Source of the DNA: CAXGTL01 sp964645705
GTDB lineage: Archaea; Nanobdellota; Nanobdellia; Woesearchaeales; CAXGTL01
Reading direction: 5' to 3'
Length of the DNA stretch: 64,000 nt
NCBI GenBank assembly: GCA_964645705.1
Contig: CAZYAB010000001.1
Span: 124,001 to 188,000, forward strand
This document shows, one piece after another, positions 18,101 through 26,927 of this stretch; position 1 is the stretch's first letter; every line of letters starts with the position of its first letter. The position numbers and the translations under genes were made by a program. Below the pieces are notes generated by a model. The model saw nothing but the letters and a program-made list of their open reading frames with translations, was not told the DNA's origin and ran no database searches.

Positions 18101-19886
18101 AATGAATAAAACCAAGATAAAACAAATTGTAATGATTTTTGTAATTTTATTAGCCATCCACTTAGTCTATTCAGCAAATTATGGTGCAGGAAATTATGGA
18201 GCAAACACTTATGGCACTGCAATAGATACAGATAATGATGGTATTGCAGATGAAAATGATCCATTGATTTATAATGAATCTAATGTAGACACTTCTGGAA
18301 TCACAAACCTAAACATTACAATTGGAACAAACACTACTGCTGGAACTCATTCAGGTGTTCAAGACATAACATTTTATGATCAGACAAACAAGATATTGAA
18401 CTTTACACACGATTTTGCATCTTCTAATTTAGACCTAAGCAAAGTAACAATAACAAAAGCAACTAATTCCATAATTATCAATTTATCAAGCCAGGTTCAA
18501 ACAAATTACAATAAAACTATTTTTATAACAGATAATAGTTTCATAGCCCTATGTGTAAAAGATGCAGAGATTGATAATATAAATAATATAAGCTCTGATT
18601 GCAATCATCCTGCTGAAACAGATTTCACAGATTGTTTAGGAAATAACACAGGAATTACTTTGAATGGTACAACATGCATTGATATCGGAAGTATAATAAC
18701 CATAAGTAACTTGCATTACTCTGCAATAAGAGGAACACCAAGATCTCCCACTCCTGAAACACCGAGCACAACTGGCGGTTCAAGCGCAGACACAGGTGGC
18801 GGCGGAGGAATAATCAACCTAACAAAAAAACCAGAATGTTCTGAAAACTCAGATTGTAAAAAAGATCAATATTGTTTTGAAAACAAGTGCCACAAAGCAG
18901 AATGTTTTGATGATTCTGTTTGCAATACAGATAAAGGAGAAACATGTTTCCAATACAGATGCGTAAAATTATTTGACATGGAAATCTTAGAATTTGAATC
19001 TCCTGTCAAAGTAGGAGATTTCTTTGATTTCACATATTTTGTAAAAGCAGTTGCAGAAATTAAAGGCGATGTTGAAATTAAATTCTGGATTGAACAACAA
19101 GGAAACAAAATTTCATCTGGACAAGATACAATGTATTTTGACAGTTATGAAGAAAAAACAAAAACAAAGAAATTATTCTTACCAGAAGACATATCATCAG
19201 GAACTTACACTTTTTATATAGAAGTAACTTATGGTAAATACACAGCAAGTGCTCACAGAACGATTGGTATAAGTGTAAAAGACGGTAAAGCAGTGATAGA
19301 AATGCCTGTTAAAACTTCTCGTTTTAAAGAATATATTATCTTTGGTTTGCTTGAAATAATTATTATAATCTTACTTTATATTTTATACTTAAAAAGAAAG
19401 AAAATAAAAAGAAAATTAATGAGATTAAGAAGATGGACAAACAAACATAAATTTTCAATATTATTAATTGTATTAATTATTCTAATAATAGCTCTTGGTT
19501 ATTATCTTAGATTATATAACTTTATCAAAAAATGGTTTTTAGATGCACTGTTTTGGCTAATGTCATTGTTTAATAATAATATTTATTCTCATTTGGTTTC
19601 TTATTGGCACTATTTATTAATAATTATTATTTTATTAATTGTTATTGTGCTGATCTTTTTTAGAAAAAAACCTAGACAAAAAAAGAAAAAAAGACACAGA
19701 CACATAAGACATAAAAAGAAATTAACAAAAAACATTAAAGAGATAAAAATGAAGAAAGTTACTCAAAGAGTAAAAGATTATCAAAAAAAAATGGATCAAA
19801 GATTAAAAAAAAGGCAAAAAAAGATACATGATGAAATAGAGAAAGAAAAAAGGTTATTTAAGTTAAAAAAAAGGCTAAATAAATAG
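18090..19886 (+). CDS. Membrane-anchored surface protein with calcium-binding and Cys-rich modules
   Basis: 598 aa: N-terminal signal (QIVMIFVILLAIHLVYS), then a type-3-thrombospondin-like DTDNDGIADENDP, a Gly/Thr/Ser-rich linker near residue 230, and a cysteine-rich region (CSENSDCKKDQYCFENKCH). A beta-rich domain follows, then three transmembrane helices (about residues 410-430, 450-470 and 500-525) and a long, very basic cytoplasmic tail. It overlaps the LamG gene by 11 nt, so the three surface genes look co-transcribed. It may anchor or assemble the two secreted proteins; that is inference. Confidence 0.8.
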   Translation: MQNRMNKTKIKQIVMIFVILLAIHLVYSANYGAGNYGANTYGTAIDTDNDGIADENDPLIYNESNVDTSGITNLNITIGTNTTAGTHSGVQDITFYDQTNKILNFTHDFASSNLDLSKVTITKATNSIIINLSSQVQTNYNKTIFITDNSFIALCVKDAEIDNINNISSDCNHPAETDFTDCLGNNTGITLNGTTCIDIGSIITISNLHYSAIRGTPRSPTPETPSTTGGSSADTGGGGGIINLTKKPECSENSDCKKDQYCFENKCHKAECFDDSVCNTDKGETCFQYRCVKLFDMEILEFESPVKVGDFFDFTYFVKAVAEIKGDVEIKFWIEQQGNKISSGQDTMYFDSYEEKTKTKKLFLPEDISSGTYTFYIEVTYGKYTASAHRTIGISVKDGKAVIEMPVKTSRFKEYIIFGLLEIIIIILLYILYLKRKKIKRKLMRLRRWTNKHKFSILLIVLIILIIALGYYLRLYNFIKKWFLDALFWLMSLFNNNIYSHLVSYWHYLLIIIILLIVIVLIFFRKKPRQKKKKRHRHIRHKKKLTKNIKEIKMKKVTQRVKDYQKKMDQRLKKRQKKIHDEIEKEKRLFKLKKRLNK

Positions 19887-19951
19887 CAATCAAAAAAATC
19901 AACAAAAAACCATTAACATTTATAAATAGGAGCCAACTTTCATATATTAAA

Positions 19952-20128
19952 ATGACACAAAAACCATTAACATGTAATTCATGTCACAAAAACATAGCAA
20001 ACATGAGAGGCAGTGTTAAATTCATGTGCCCTAACTGCGGCAAATATGAATTAATAAGGTGTGAACATTGCAGAAAAGTTGCTGCTAAGTATAAATGTCA
20101 TGAATGCGGATTCATAGGACCAAACTAG
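19952..20128 (+). CDS. Small zinc-ribbon protein of the HVO_2753 type, 58 aa
   Basis: Four CxxC-type pairs are visible in order: CNSC, CPNC, CEHC and CHEC, so two zinc knuckles are expected. This architecture matches the small archaeal zinc-finger family formerly called DUF1610, thought to bind RNA. A TATA box TTTATAAATA lies about 30 nt upstream. The gene is immediately followed by the EF-1beta gene, the usual archaeal pairing, which supports both calls. Confidence 0.88.
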   Translation: MTQKPLTCNSCHKNIANMRGSVKFMCPNCGKYELIRCEHCRKVAAKYKCHECGFIGPN

Positions 20129-20137
20129 GTGGAACAA

Positions 20138-20416
20138 ATGGCAAACGTAATAATAACTCTAAAAATAATGCCCAATTCACCAGAAGTAAGTCTAGATGAA
20201 TTGGAAAAAAAAGCAAAAACAAAGATCCAATCATTCTGCGGTGAAACACAAACTAAAACAGAGATAATTCCTATAGCATTCGGTCTAAAATCATTGAATA
20301 TCACTTTTGTAATGAATGAATCAAAAGGTTCAACAGATTATCTAGAAGAACAAATCTCAAAACTAGAAGAAGTTAATTCTGTAAGCGTAACAGACGTAAG
20401 AAGAGCTATTGGTTGA
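20138..20416 (+). CDS. ef1b: Translation elongation factor 1-beta
   Basis: 92 aa, the usual size of archaeal aEF1B, the exchange factor that releases GDP from EF-1alpha. The N-terminal strand (ANVIITLKIMPNSPEVSLDE), IIPIAFGLKSLNI and the ending SVSVTDVRRAIG are typical. The ATG at 20138 is chosen because AGGTGG sits just upstream; an in-frame GTG at 20129 lies within that site. The gene follows the zinc-ribbon gene with almost no gap, so the pair forms one operon. Confidence 0.93.
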   Translation: MANVIITLKIMPNSPEVSLDELEKKAKTKIQSFCGETQTKTEIIPIAFGLKSLNITFVMNESKGSTDYLEEQISKLEEVNSVSVTDVRRAIG

Positions 20417-20497
20417 ATTTTATTTATTTAATTCTTTATGATATTTTACACAAATATTACCATTAGATTTAAAAACCATTAATCATTATAAACAAAC

Positions 20498-22261
20498 ATG
20501 ACAAACATAAGACAGCCAATAGTATCTGTACTAGGACACGTTGATCATGGAAAGTCCTCTATACTAGATAAGATTAGAGGCTCTGCAATAATTGAAACAG
20601 AAGCAGGCCGTATCACACAAGCCATTGGTGCTTCTATAATACCATTAAAAATAATTAAAAAAATAACAGGAACATTATTAGAAACATTGAAAATGAAACT
20701 TACAATACCAGGATTATTATTCATAGATACTCCTGGTCACGCAGTATTCACAAACCTGAGAAAAAGAGGAGGAAATTTAGCAGACATTGCAATTCTAGTT
20801 GTTGACATTAATGAAGGTTTTAAACCACAGACAATAGAAGCAATTGAAATTCTTAAAACATATAAAACACCTTTTATTGTTGCTGCTAATAAGATTGATC
20901 TTATTACTGGCTGGCAAACTAAAGATAAATTTATTCTTCAAAATATAAAAAAACAAACAGATAATGTGCAAAAACAATTTGAAACAAAATTATATGAATT
21001 GGTTGGAAAATTACATGAATTCGGATTTCCATCAGAAAGATTTGATAGAGTAGATGATTTTACAAAACAAATAGCAATAGTACCAACATCAGCAATATCT
21101 GGTGAAGGAATACCAGAACTTTTAATGGTAATAACTGGCTTGGCACAGAAATTCTTAGAAAAAACACTTGTATCTAACTTAGAATCACCTGCCAAAGGAA
21201 CAATATTAGAAGTAAAAGATACAAAAGGTTTAGGCACAACTTTAGACGTCATAATTTATGACGGAACAATAAAAGTTAATGATACTATTGTGATAGGCGC
21301 GGTTGATAAACCCATAACCACAAAAATAAGAGCATTGCTTGAACCAAAGCCATTAAAAGAAATGAGAGATAAAAAAGCAAAATTCAACCATGTTAAACAA
21401 GTTTTTGCTGCAACAGGTGTAAAAATATCAGCACCTAATATCAAAGGGGTTATTGCAGGCATGCCAGTCAGAGTAGCAACAAAAGATAATCTAGAACATA
21501 TCCAAGAACAAGTACAAAAAGAAGTAGAAGAAGTCTTGATACAAACAGACAAGACAGGCGTAATAATAAAAGCAGACACACTTGGTTCATTAGAAGCCCT
21601 ATCATCTATTCTAACAGACAAAGGAATCTCAGTACAAAAAGCTTCAATTGGAAACATCACAAGAAAAGACATTGCAGAAGCAGAATCTAATTATGAAAAA
21701 AACAAATTACTCTCAACAATCATTGGTTTTAATGTGATAGATGAATCAAATTTTAAAAATGAAAAAGTAAAGATCATAACAAGTGACATCATATATACAT
21801 TGACAGATGAATTTGAAAAACATAAAAAAGAATTGCAAAGACAAGAAGAATTAGAAGTTTTCAAAGACATAACAATGCCTTGCAAATTTGTATTTATGAC
21901 AGGCTATGTGTTCAGACAGAGCAATCCTGCAGTATTTGGAGTAGACATTATCTATGGAAAACTAAAAACAGGAGCGCCAGTAATGAATTCAGAAGGAAAA
22001 ACTTTAGGCACTATTAAACAGATTCAGCATGAACAAGAAAATATAAATCAAATAGAACAAGGCAAACAAGTTGCAATATCAATGGACAAAGTTACAGTAG
22101 GTAGACAGGTATTTGAAAATGATGTCCTGTATACAGCTGTCAATGAAAAAGAGTTTAGAATATTCAAAAAACACAAACATTTGCTAAAAGATTCTGAAAA
22201 ACAGGTCTTAAGAGAAATTGCAGAAATCAAAAGAAGAAAAAATACTGTTTGGGGAATTTAA
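20498..22261 (+). CDS. infB: Translation initiation factor aIF5B (IF-2)
   Basis: 587 aa, as expected for archaeal aIF5B, the GTPase that promotes subunit joining. G-motifs are visible: GHVDHGKSS (G1), DTPGH (G3) and NKID (G4) in the N-terminal domain. Beta-barrel and IF2-D3 domains follow, and the C-terminus ends in the conserved helix region (KVTVGRQVFENDVLYTAV). There is no intein. A TATA-like CATTATAAAC precedes an apparently leaderless start. RNA copy 3 begins 13 nt after the stop. Confidence 0.95.
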   Translation: MTNIRQPIVSVLGHVDHGKSSILDKIRGSAIIETEAGRITQAIGASIIPLKIIKKITGTLLETLKMKLTIPGLLFIDTPGHAVFTNLRKRGGNLADIAILVVDINEGFKPQTIEAIEILKTYKTPFIVAANKIDLITGWQTKDKFILQNIKKQTDNVQKQFETKLYELVGKLHEFGFPSERFDRVDDFTKQIAIVPTSAISGEGIPELLMVITGLAQKFLEKTLVSNLESPAKGTILEVKDTKGLGTTLDVIIYDGTIKVNDTIVIGAVDKPITTKIRALLEPKPLKEMRDKKAKFNHVKQVFAATGVKISAPNIKGVIAGMPVRVATKDNLEHIQEQVQKEVEEVLIQTDKTGVIIKADTLGSLEALSSILTDKGISVQKASIGNITRKDIAEAESNYEKNKLLSTIIGFNVIDESNFKNEKVKIITSDIIYTLTDEFEKHKKELQRQEELEVFKDITMPCKFVFMTGYVFRQSNPAVFGVDIIYGKLKTGAPVMNSEGKTLGTIKQIQHEQENINQIEQGKQVAISMDKVTVGRQVFENDVLYTAVNEKEFRIFKKHKHLLKDSEKQVLREIAEIKRRKNTVWGI

Positions 22262-22273
22262 TTACAAATAATA

Positions 22274-22389
22274 TTGTTACAAACCTTGCCTGTAAGGCCA
22301 GTGAGTACCCACACAAATTGTAAAACCTAATGGGCTTTCAAAACATCGCAACAAAAACATTGAAAGTACGAACGAAAGGTTTGTAACAA
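22274..22389 (+). ncRNA. Structured RNA candidate, copy 3 of a four-copy family
   Basis: 116 nt closed by a perfect 14-bp stem (TTGTTACAAACCTT with its complement at 22376-22389). It contains hairpin GCCT-GTA-AGGC, core CAGTGA, strand GTAC pairing with GTAC near the 3' end, CTTTCAA pairing with TTGAAAG, and core GAACGA. The GTAC/GTAC helix replaces GCAC/GTGC of copies 1 and 4, a compensatory change. It lies between infB and a PUA-domain gene, 67 nt before the latter's start, on the same strand. Confidence 0.85.
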
Positions 22390-22456
22390 AGTTAAAAAAA
22401 CAAAAAACCCGCCAATTCCAACCCCTGACCACCCACCCCTAACCAATAAAAACAAA

Positions 22457-22972
22457 ATGAAAAACCTACAAATCCTTAATTCAAAACAATTAAAACAAAT
22501 AAAACAATTACTTAAATCACAGTTTGACGCAGACTTTGACTTTTCACAATACGCTGTTCTGAAATCACCAAAAGACAAGATATACATTGTACAAAAAGAC
22601 ATATTCACTAAACTAAACCAAGATCTGACAAAGCTAAGAATCAACTCAATAGGAATGTACTTTGCACACATCAAAAACAATGAACTAAGACTATCAATAG
22701 AAGGTTCTCAATTAGTTGGACCGATTGCAAAGAAAAACATAGTAGAACTAAGAAATGATGAACTAGAACAATGGATACAAGGTATTGATTTGGACACTAC
22801 TGAACATTTTCCACATCCTTATTTCCCACCAGAACAAAAAGATCATACAAGTATATTAGGGCCAAACCAATTTATAATCATCAAACACAACAATGACTTT
22901 ATTGGTTGTGGTAAATTAACAAAGAACAAAGTACTTAATTTTGTTCCTAAGACAAGAAGGATTAAGATATGA
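22457..22972 (+). CDS. PUA-domain RNA-binding protein (NIP7/RsmF-tail-like)
   Basis: 171 aa. The N-terminal half looks like a pre-PUA module (LKSQFDADFDFSQYAVLKSP) and the C-terminal half like a PUA domain (FIIIKHNNDFIGCGKL then VLNFVPKTRRI), as found in rRNA maturation factors and at the end of NOP2/Sun methyltransferases. A role in ribosomal RNA processing is likely but not shown. The start ATG follows an unusually C-rich leader just after RNA copy 3. Confidence 0.72.
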   Translation: MKNLQILNSKQLKQIKQLLKSQFDADFDFSQYAVLKSPKDKIYIVQKDIFTKLNQDLTKLRINSIGMYFAHIKNNELRLSIEGSQLVGPIAKKNIVELRNDELEQWIQGIDLDTTEHFPHPYFPPEQKDHTSILGPNQFIIIKHNNDFIGCGKLTKNKVLNFVPKTRRIKI

Positions 22973-22983
22973 GGTGATAAAAA

Positions 22984-23244
22984 ATGGCAAGAAATTTAAA
23001 ACAAATAGATAAAGACATTTTAAAAAGGATTAAAAAGATTCATGAGCTTGTGACTAGATGGAGCAGCATGACAGAAGAAGATCATGATGCAGGAGAGATA
23101 AGTGACTATTATTATGAACAGACAGGAAGCGTAAAAATGAAGATAGAGATGGAAATAAGAGCAATATATAAAGATGTTATGGAACAAGAAGAAATTGACG
23201 CAATTATTTTGAATTTAAATAAAAAATATTATGGACAATTATAA
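22984..23244 (+). CDS. Small helical protein, 86 aa
   Basis: A charged, mainly helical product (QIDKDILKRIKKIHELV at the N-terminus) without membrane segment or known motif. GAGGTGATAAAAA before the ATG is a strong ribosome binding site. It is sandwiched in a plus-strand operon-like run between the PUA-domain gene and a membrane-protein gene. Function unknown. Confidence 0.65.
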   Translation: MARNLKQIDKDILKRIKKIHELVTRWSSMTEEDHDAGEISDYYYEQTGSVKMKIEMEIRAIYKDVMEQEEIDAIILNLNKKYYGQL

Positions 23245-23270
23245 TCAAATAGCACAAAAAGGTGATAAAC

Positions 23271-23735
23271 ATGAGCAAACTAAAACAAAGAATATTAACA
23301 ATTGCAATCGCAATAATCTTTGTATTATTCATAGGCTATGGAATACAAACATTCTACCCAGCACCAGAATACGAAGATTATTGTGAAGACAGAGCAATAC
23401 CAGTTGCAAGAACAATTGAAGAAGCAGAAGACTTAGAAAAAACAGAATTATTTGAACAACAAAAACAATGTAGAGATGATTTTGAAAATGCAAGACAATC
23501 ATATGATAGGGTTGTATTTATTATAACAGCAATAGTAGGAATAATAACAATAGCAGTCGGAGTATTACTTAAACTAGAATCAGTTTCAGCAGGTCTAATG
23601 GCAGGCGGTGTCTTAACTATAGTATACGGAGCAATAAGATATTGGTATAATATGCCTGATTATATAAGATTTTCATTACTAGGCTTGGTATTAATTGGAC
23701 TTATATGGCTAGGTTATAAGAAGTTAAAGGATTAA
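23271..23735 (+). CDS. Small integral membrane protein, 154 aa
   Basis: One hydrophobic helix at the N-terminus (ILTIAIAIIFVLFIGYG), then a cysteine-containing acidic loop (YEDYCEDRA ... KQCRDDFENA), then three further membrane helices (VVFIITAIVGIITIAVGVLL; LMAGGVLTIVYGAI; FSLLGLVLIGLIWLGY). I chose ATG 23271: AAAGGTGATAAAC precedes it, and the upstream in-frame GTG lies in that ribosome binding site. The two loop cysteines face the same side and could form a disulfide. No family recognised. Confidence 0.7.
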   Translation: MSKLKQRILTIAIAIIFVLFIGYGIQTFYPAPEYEDYCEDRAIPVARTIEEAEDLEKTELFEQQKQCRDDFENARQSYDRVVFIITAIVGIITIAVGVLLKLESVSAGLMAGGVLTIVYGAIRYWYNMPDYIRFSLLGLVLIGLIWLGYKKLKD

Positions 23736-24154
23736 CCATACATATAATCTCTTATACTTATTTTTTTTCTTTTTTTAAAATAATCTTCTAATCTTAAACT
23801 AATAAATAAACGATGTCTAACTTGTTCTAAGAGCTGATTTGTTGTAAAAACATCCCCAACATTTATATGAAACATGTCAGCTTCTCTTTTTTCAAAAAGT
23901 ATTAATTGTTGTTCAGTTCTTTCACACCCAGGATAAGTACAATCTCTGTCACTTAAATAAGGACACGCAACACATAGATCATCCATAGTATCTACTATTT
24001 CAATTTCTTGATCAGGATTTTCTAATATAGAAGAAATCACTTTTACAAAATTTTCATTAAACTTTGCATCATGTTCTTCAATACGTTCTTTTTCATATTC
24101 ATCAGGAAGAAGATATAATTGAAATAAATGATGTGGTCTAAGTTTGATTGTCAT
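23732..24154 (-). CDS. DUF1284-like cysteine-containing protein
   Basis: The start MTIKLRPHHLFQLYLLPDEY matches the LRPHH signature of DUF1284. A cysteine cluster CVACPYLSDRDCTYPGC could bind metal or an iron-sulfur centre. The start is taken at ATG 24154, two bases after the upstream stop; an in-frame GTG four codons earlier would overlap it. It forms a minus-strand pair with the next gene and converges on the membrane-protein gene, overlapping its end by 4 nt. Biochemical role unknown. Confidence 0.72.
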   Translation of the reverse strand: MTIKLRPHHLFQLYLLPDEYEKERIEEHDAKFNENFVKVISSILENPDQEIEIVDTMDDLCVACPYLSDRDCTYPGCERTEQQLILFEKREADMFHINVGDVFTTNQLLEQVRHRLFISLRLEDYFKKRKKISIRDYMYG

Positions 24155-24155
24155 T

Positions 24156-24362
24156 TTAAACACCAATAGAAGAAAGATAAAATTCTCTTAATCTTATAGC
24201 ATATTTGAGTTTTCTTTTAGCATTTTCATCTGTAAAATCTTCTAAAACTTTTTTAGCAGCAACCACATATACTCTAGAGTACTTAAGCCAAATACAAGGA
24301 TTAGTCAGATGTTCTACTAACTCATCTGCAACTTCCATGTCTGATGCTAATTCATTTATCAT
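24156..24362 (-). CDS. Small helical protein, 68 aa
   Basis: A helical, mixed-charge protein (MINELASDMEVADELVEHL; AAKKVLEDFTDENAKRKLKY) that ends one base before the DUF1284 start, so the two are likely translated from one message. No strong ribosome binding site is seen. No family recognised. Confidence 0.6.
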   Translation of the reverse strand: MINELASDMEVADELVEHLTNPCIWLKYSRVYVVAAKKVLEDFTDENAKRKLKYAIRLREFYLSSIGV

Positions 24363-24395
24363 ATCAAGCAGAGAATAAGTCTTAGTTTATAAATC

Positions 24396-24914
24396 TTAAC
24401 CAATCTTCTTTTCCCAGATCATTGTAAACACTTCTTTCGGCACTTTAAACCCAGATTCAACAAAAGCTTTTGCCAATCTATATGCTTCTTTTCTAGGATC
24501 TTGTTCAGAAGAAATAGAAATATTAAGAATCTTATGAACCATGTACTTACACAATATACCTTCATTTATACCTAAAAGAACAGGTTTTTTATACTTATTA
24601 AACAATTTAAATGGCTTTAATCTAACATAATATTCACCATTAGCCCATGTTTTTTTATCTTTGCCAAGCTTAAAACCATGCTTAATAAGTTCATATTCAA
24701 TAAGATCAGTAACAAGTTGTAAAACAGTTTTATCTCTCGGTGAGTAATTCCTGCCAAAGTAAAAAAAGAAATCAATGTCTTTTACCTTAGGAAACTCCAC
24801 TACCCTACCTAAATACTTCTTAGATTTTTGACGACTACCTTTCTTTGTCCAATAATTCCTTACTAAGTAAGCATACTTGTGTCCTTTGATTCTTTTTGTA
24901 CGGATGAATGTCAT
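24396..24914 (-). CDS. Transposase-N-terminus-like hypothetical protein, 172 aa
   Basis: The N-terminus (MTFIRTKRIKGHKYAYLVRN, then YWTKKGSRQKSKKYLGRV) looks like the first beta-rich segment of IS1634-type transposases, but no catalytic DDE core follows. The remainder (YFGRNYSPRDKTVLQLVTDL) is shared in style with stand-alone archaeal proteins of unknown role. It may be a domesticated fragment. It starts right beside the first copy of a repeated motif (GTTAGGCACT). Confidence 0.55.
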   Translation of the reverse strand: MTFIRTKRIKGHKYAYLVRNYWTKKGSRQKSKKYLGRVVEFPKVKDIDFFFYFGRNYSPRDKTVLQLVTDLIEYELIKHGFKLGKDKKTWANGEYYVRLKPFKLFNKYKKPVLLGINEGILCKYMVHKILNISISSEQDPRKEAYRLAKAFVESGFKVPKEVFTMIWEKKIG

Positions 24915-24920
24915 AGAAAC

Positions 24921-25065
24921 AGTTAGGCACTAGTTATTAATAAATTTAACTGATATATTTCAAAACAAAATAAAAAATAAGTTAGGCACTATAAAACTAC
25001 CATATTCTAGACACACATTTATCGTCTATAATTAATATACTAAAATGTATACTAAAATATTAAAA
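24921..25065. repeat. Intergenic GTTAGGCACT / TATACTAAAAT repeats
   Basis: GTTAGGCACTA occurs at about 24923 and GTTAGGCACTATAAA at about 24982, followed by ATATACTAAAATGTATACTA. The same pair, AGTTAGGCACTATAAA followed by TAGTATACT, recurs near 31985-32020. No gene is seen in this stretch. Confidence 0.6.
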
Positions 25066-25090
25066 AACACACACAAAAAACAGCAAAAAA

Positions 25091-25684
25091 TCACTCTAAT
25101 TTCTCTTCCACTACACCTGAAGGGGTCTCTTTAAATATTTGAGCACTAAACCTATAGATTTTATTAGAAAGATCTTTCCAAGCTTCTAAATTAAGACCTG
25201 ATTTTTGACAAACCATGCGAAGAGCTTGTTCAGGATTACAATTATATTCAGTAAACACTTGAGGCAATAGCAAGCCACTAGCACCCATAGAAGATCTAAT
25301 AATTAAACCATCTCTACCAATCTTAATATGTTCAAAATAATCAGTTGCTTTCTTTACTTTGATCAATTCAGGTTTAGTCAATACTGAAATCTCTACATTA
25401 ACCTTAGAATATTCTTTTTTATTCAAAGGCAAGAACCTAGGATCTGAAAATGCAGCTGATTTAGCACCTTGTTCAATAGCATGAAACAATTGATAAACAG
25501 GTTCTGGAAAACCAATACATCCTCCTAATTCGCCATCTATAGTTAATGTAACAAAACACCCTAATCTATCACTGAATTCCTTAGCAATAGAATCAGAAAC
25601 CTTAAACTCTTTATGAAATAAATCAGATTCAATAGAATCCCTGGCCAATTTTATCAGTTTTTTACCTTGTGCTAAAGAAAACAT
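25091..25684 (-). CDS. AMMECR1-domain protein
   Basis: 197 aa, the full AMMECR1 length. The hallmark LGGCIGFPEPVYQL is present, as are SDPRFLPLNKKEYSKVNVEISVL-type core elements (here DPRFLPLNKKEYSKVNVEI) and the C-terminal CNPEQALRMVCQKSGL. The family is universal in archaea and eukaryotes, but its biochemical role is not settled. It follows rpoL by 3 nt on the minus strand, suggesting an operon with RNA polymerase subunit L and endonuclease V. Confidence 0.92.
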   Translation of the reverse strand: MFSLAQGKKLIKLARDSIESDLFHKEFKVSDSIAKEFSDRLGCFVTLTIDGELGGCIGFPEPVYQLFHAIEQGAKSAAFSDPRFLPLNKKEYSKVNVEISVLTKPELIKVKKATDYFEHIKIGRDGLIIRSSMGASGLLLPQVFTEYNCNPEQALRMVCQKSGLNLEAWKDLSNKIYRFSAQIFKETPSGVVEEKLE

Positions 25685-25687
25685 TTT

Positions 25688-25960
25688 TTATTTTGCTACT
25701 TTTTTAAATTCATTATGAAACTTTAATGCACTTTTCTTTAATCTTTTAGCAGCATCTATCAAAGCCTTTTTAGCATCCCCTTTTGTTTCTATAATGAACT
25801 TAGGTATGTCTATTAATGGATGCTCGATTCTATAAGAAGCCAATTTAACATCAGAATCATTATATAATTCATCTTTAAGAGCATTACAAAAACCATCATC
25901 TTCTCCTTTTAATTCAAAAACCATCTTATGTTTTGATTGTTCTATTACATTAATTTCCAT
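25688..25960 (-). CDS. rpoL: DNA-directed RNA polymerase subunit L
   Basis: 90 aa, matching archaeal RpoL, which pairs with subunit D in the assembly platform of RNA polymerase. GEDDGFCNALKDELYND corresponds to the conserved HTLGN-like helix (diverged), and YRIEHPLIDIPKFIIET to the strand-helix core. The upstream region on the minus strand contains GGTGAT before the ATG. The genes on either side are AMMECR1 and endonuclease V. Confidence 0.88.
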   Translation of the reverse strand: MEINVIEQSKHKMVFELKGEDDGFCNALKDELYNDSDVKLASYRIEHPLIDIPKFIIETKGDAKKALIDAAKRLKKSALKFHNEFKKVAK

Positions 25961-25996
25961 GCATGATCACCTTAGAACTATGTTTTTTGAGCTTCT

Positions 25997-26689
25997 TTAT
26001 AAATGTTGCTCTTGTGTTTCTGTTTCTGTTGTTTCACTAATAACCACATTACTTTCTTTGTTCTTTTCTTTCATTTTTTTCTTTATTCTGTTGGCAAACT
26101 TATGAGCAATATGTAGTGGTTCAGGTGTTTTATGACCTTTTAACCATTCTTCAACCAACTTGACAGAGGTTTTCATAGAAACCATATGTCCAGGACTTAC
26201 ATAAATTGGCTTTGCATGTTCTTTTGTTTCAACTTCAAAACCCATAACTTGATCATCATGTATAATTTTTTTATTTTCATCAACAATGCCTAGTAATTTT
26301 TTCTTAGCAACGCCTATTGTTGGCACTTCTAATATGATTCCAACATGAGAAGCCATGCCAATCTTTCTAGGATGAAGAATCCCATTACAGTCACACAAAA
26401 GAATATCTGGTTTATTTTCTAATTTATTAAAAGCATCAAGAACAGCAGGCATTTCTCTGTATGCTAAGAATCCAGGAATATAAGGCACTTTAACATCAGA
26501 AACAGCATACTTTCGCTCTACTAATTTACCGTCCATATCAAAAACAACCATTACAGAAATAACTTTATTTTCATAAAAAGCTTGATCACAACCCCCAATA
26601 AGATTAACCTGTTCAAAACTATCTTTAAGAATGACTTTTTTTGCAAGTTTTAATTGTTCTTTTTTTAATTTGTTGATATTTACTTTCAT
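25997..26689 (-). CDS. nfi: Endonuclease V (deoxyinosine-specific)
   Basis: 230 aa. Signature elements: GGCDQAFYENKVISVMVVFD (first catalytic Asp), VPYIPGFLAYREMPAV (the PYIPG strand-separation wedge and the catalytic Glu), DILLCDCNGILHPRKIGMA (second Asp) and PTIGVAKKKL. The enzyme nicks DNA 3' to deoxyinosine or acts on inosine in RNA. The C-terminal about 25 residues are polar, E/T/Q-rich and probably disordered. It is the first gene of the nfi-rpoL-AMMECR1 run. Confidence 0.95.
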   Translation of the reverse strand: MKVNINKLKKEQLKLAKKVILKDSFEQVNLIGGCDQAFYENKVISVMVVFDMDGKLVERKYAVSDVKVPYIPGFLAYREMPAVLDAFNKLENKPDILLCDCNGILHPRKIGMASHVGIILEVPTIGVAKKKLLGIVDENKKIIHDDQVMGFEVETKEHAKPIYVSPGHMVSMKTSVKLVEEWLKGHKTPEPLHIAHKFANRIKKKMKEKNKESNVVISETTETETQEQHL

Positions 26690-26739
26690 TAATTCTCCAC
26701 CAATGTTTTTTATCTACCACTCTTAAAATACTGATTATT

Positions 26740-26874
26740 CTATTTATTATATTCTTGAGAAGTTTCTTGTTCTTGCGCTTCTTTGTTATATTGTTCTAAT
26801 CTTTTCAGAGCAGAATCTAAATATGCATCAATTTTACTAAGATTGTTGTTTTGGTAATTGTTGTTTATAATCAT
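26740..26874 (-). CDS. Possible very small protein, 44 aa
   Basis: An open frame beginning MIINNNYQNNNLSKIDAYLD and ending QETSQEYNK is N/Q/E-rich with one amphipathic helix. There is no clear ribosome binding site and no family. It fits neatly between endonuclease V and the methylase on the same strand, but could be chance. Confidence 0.35.
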   Translation of the reverse strand: MIINNNYQNNNLSKIDAYLDSALKRLEQYNKEAQEQETSQEYNK

Positions 26875-26927
26875 ATATAACAGAAACTATAAACTAATAT
26901 ATAAATGTTTCTAAAAGTGACTACTTC

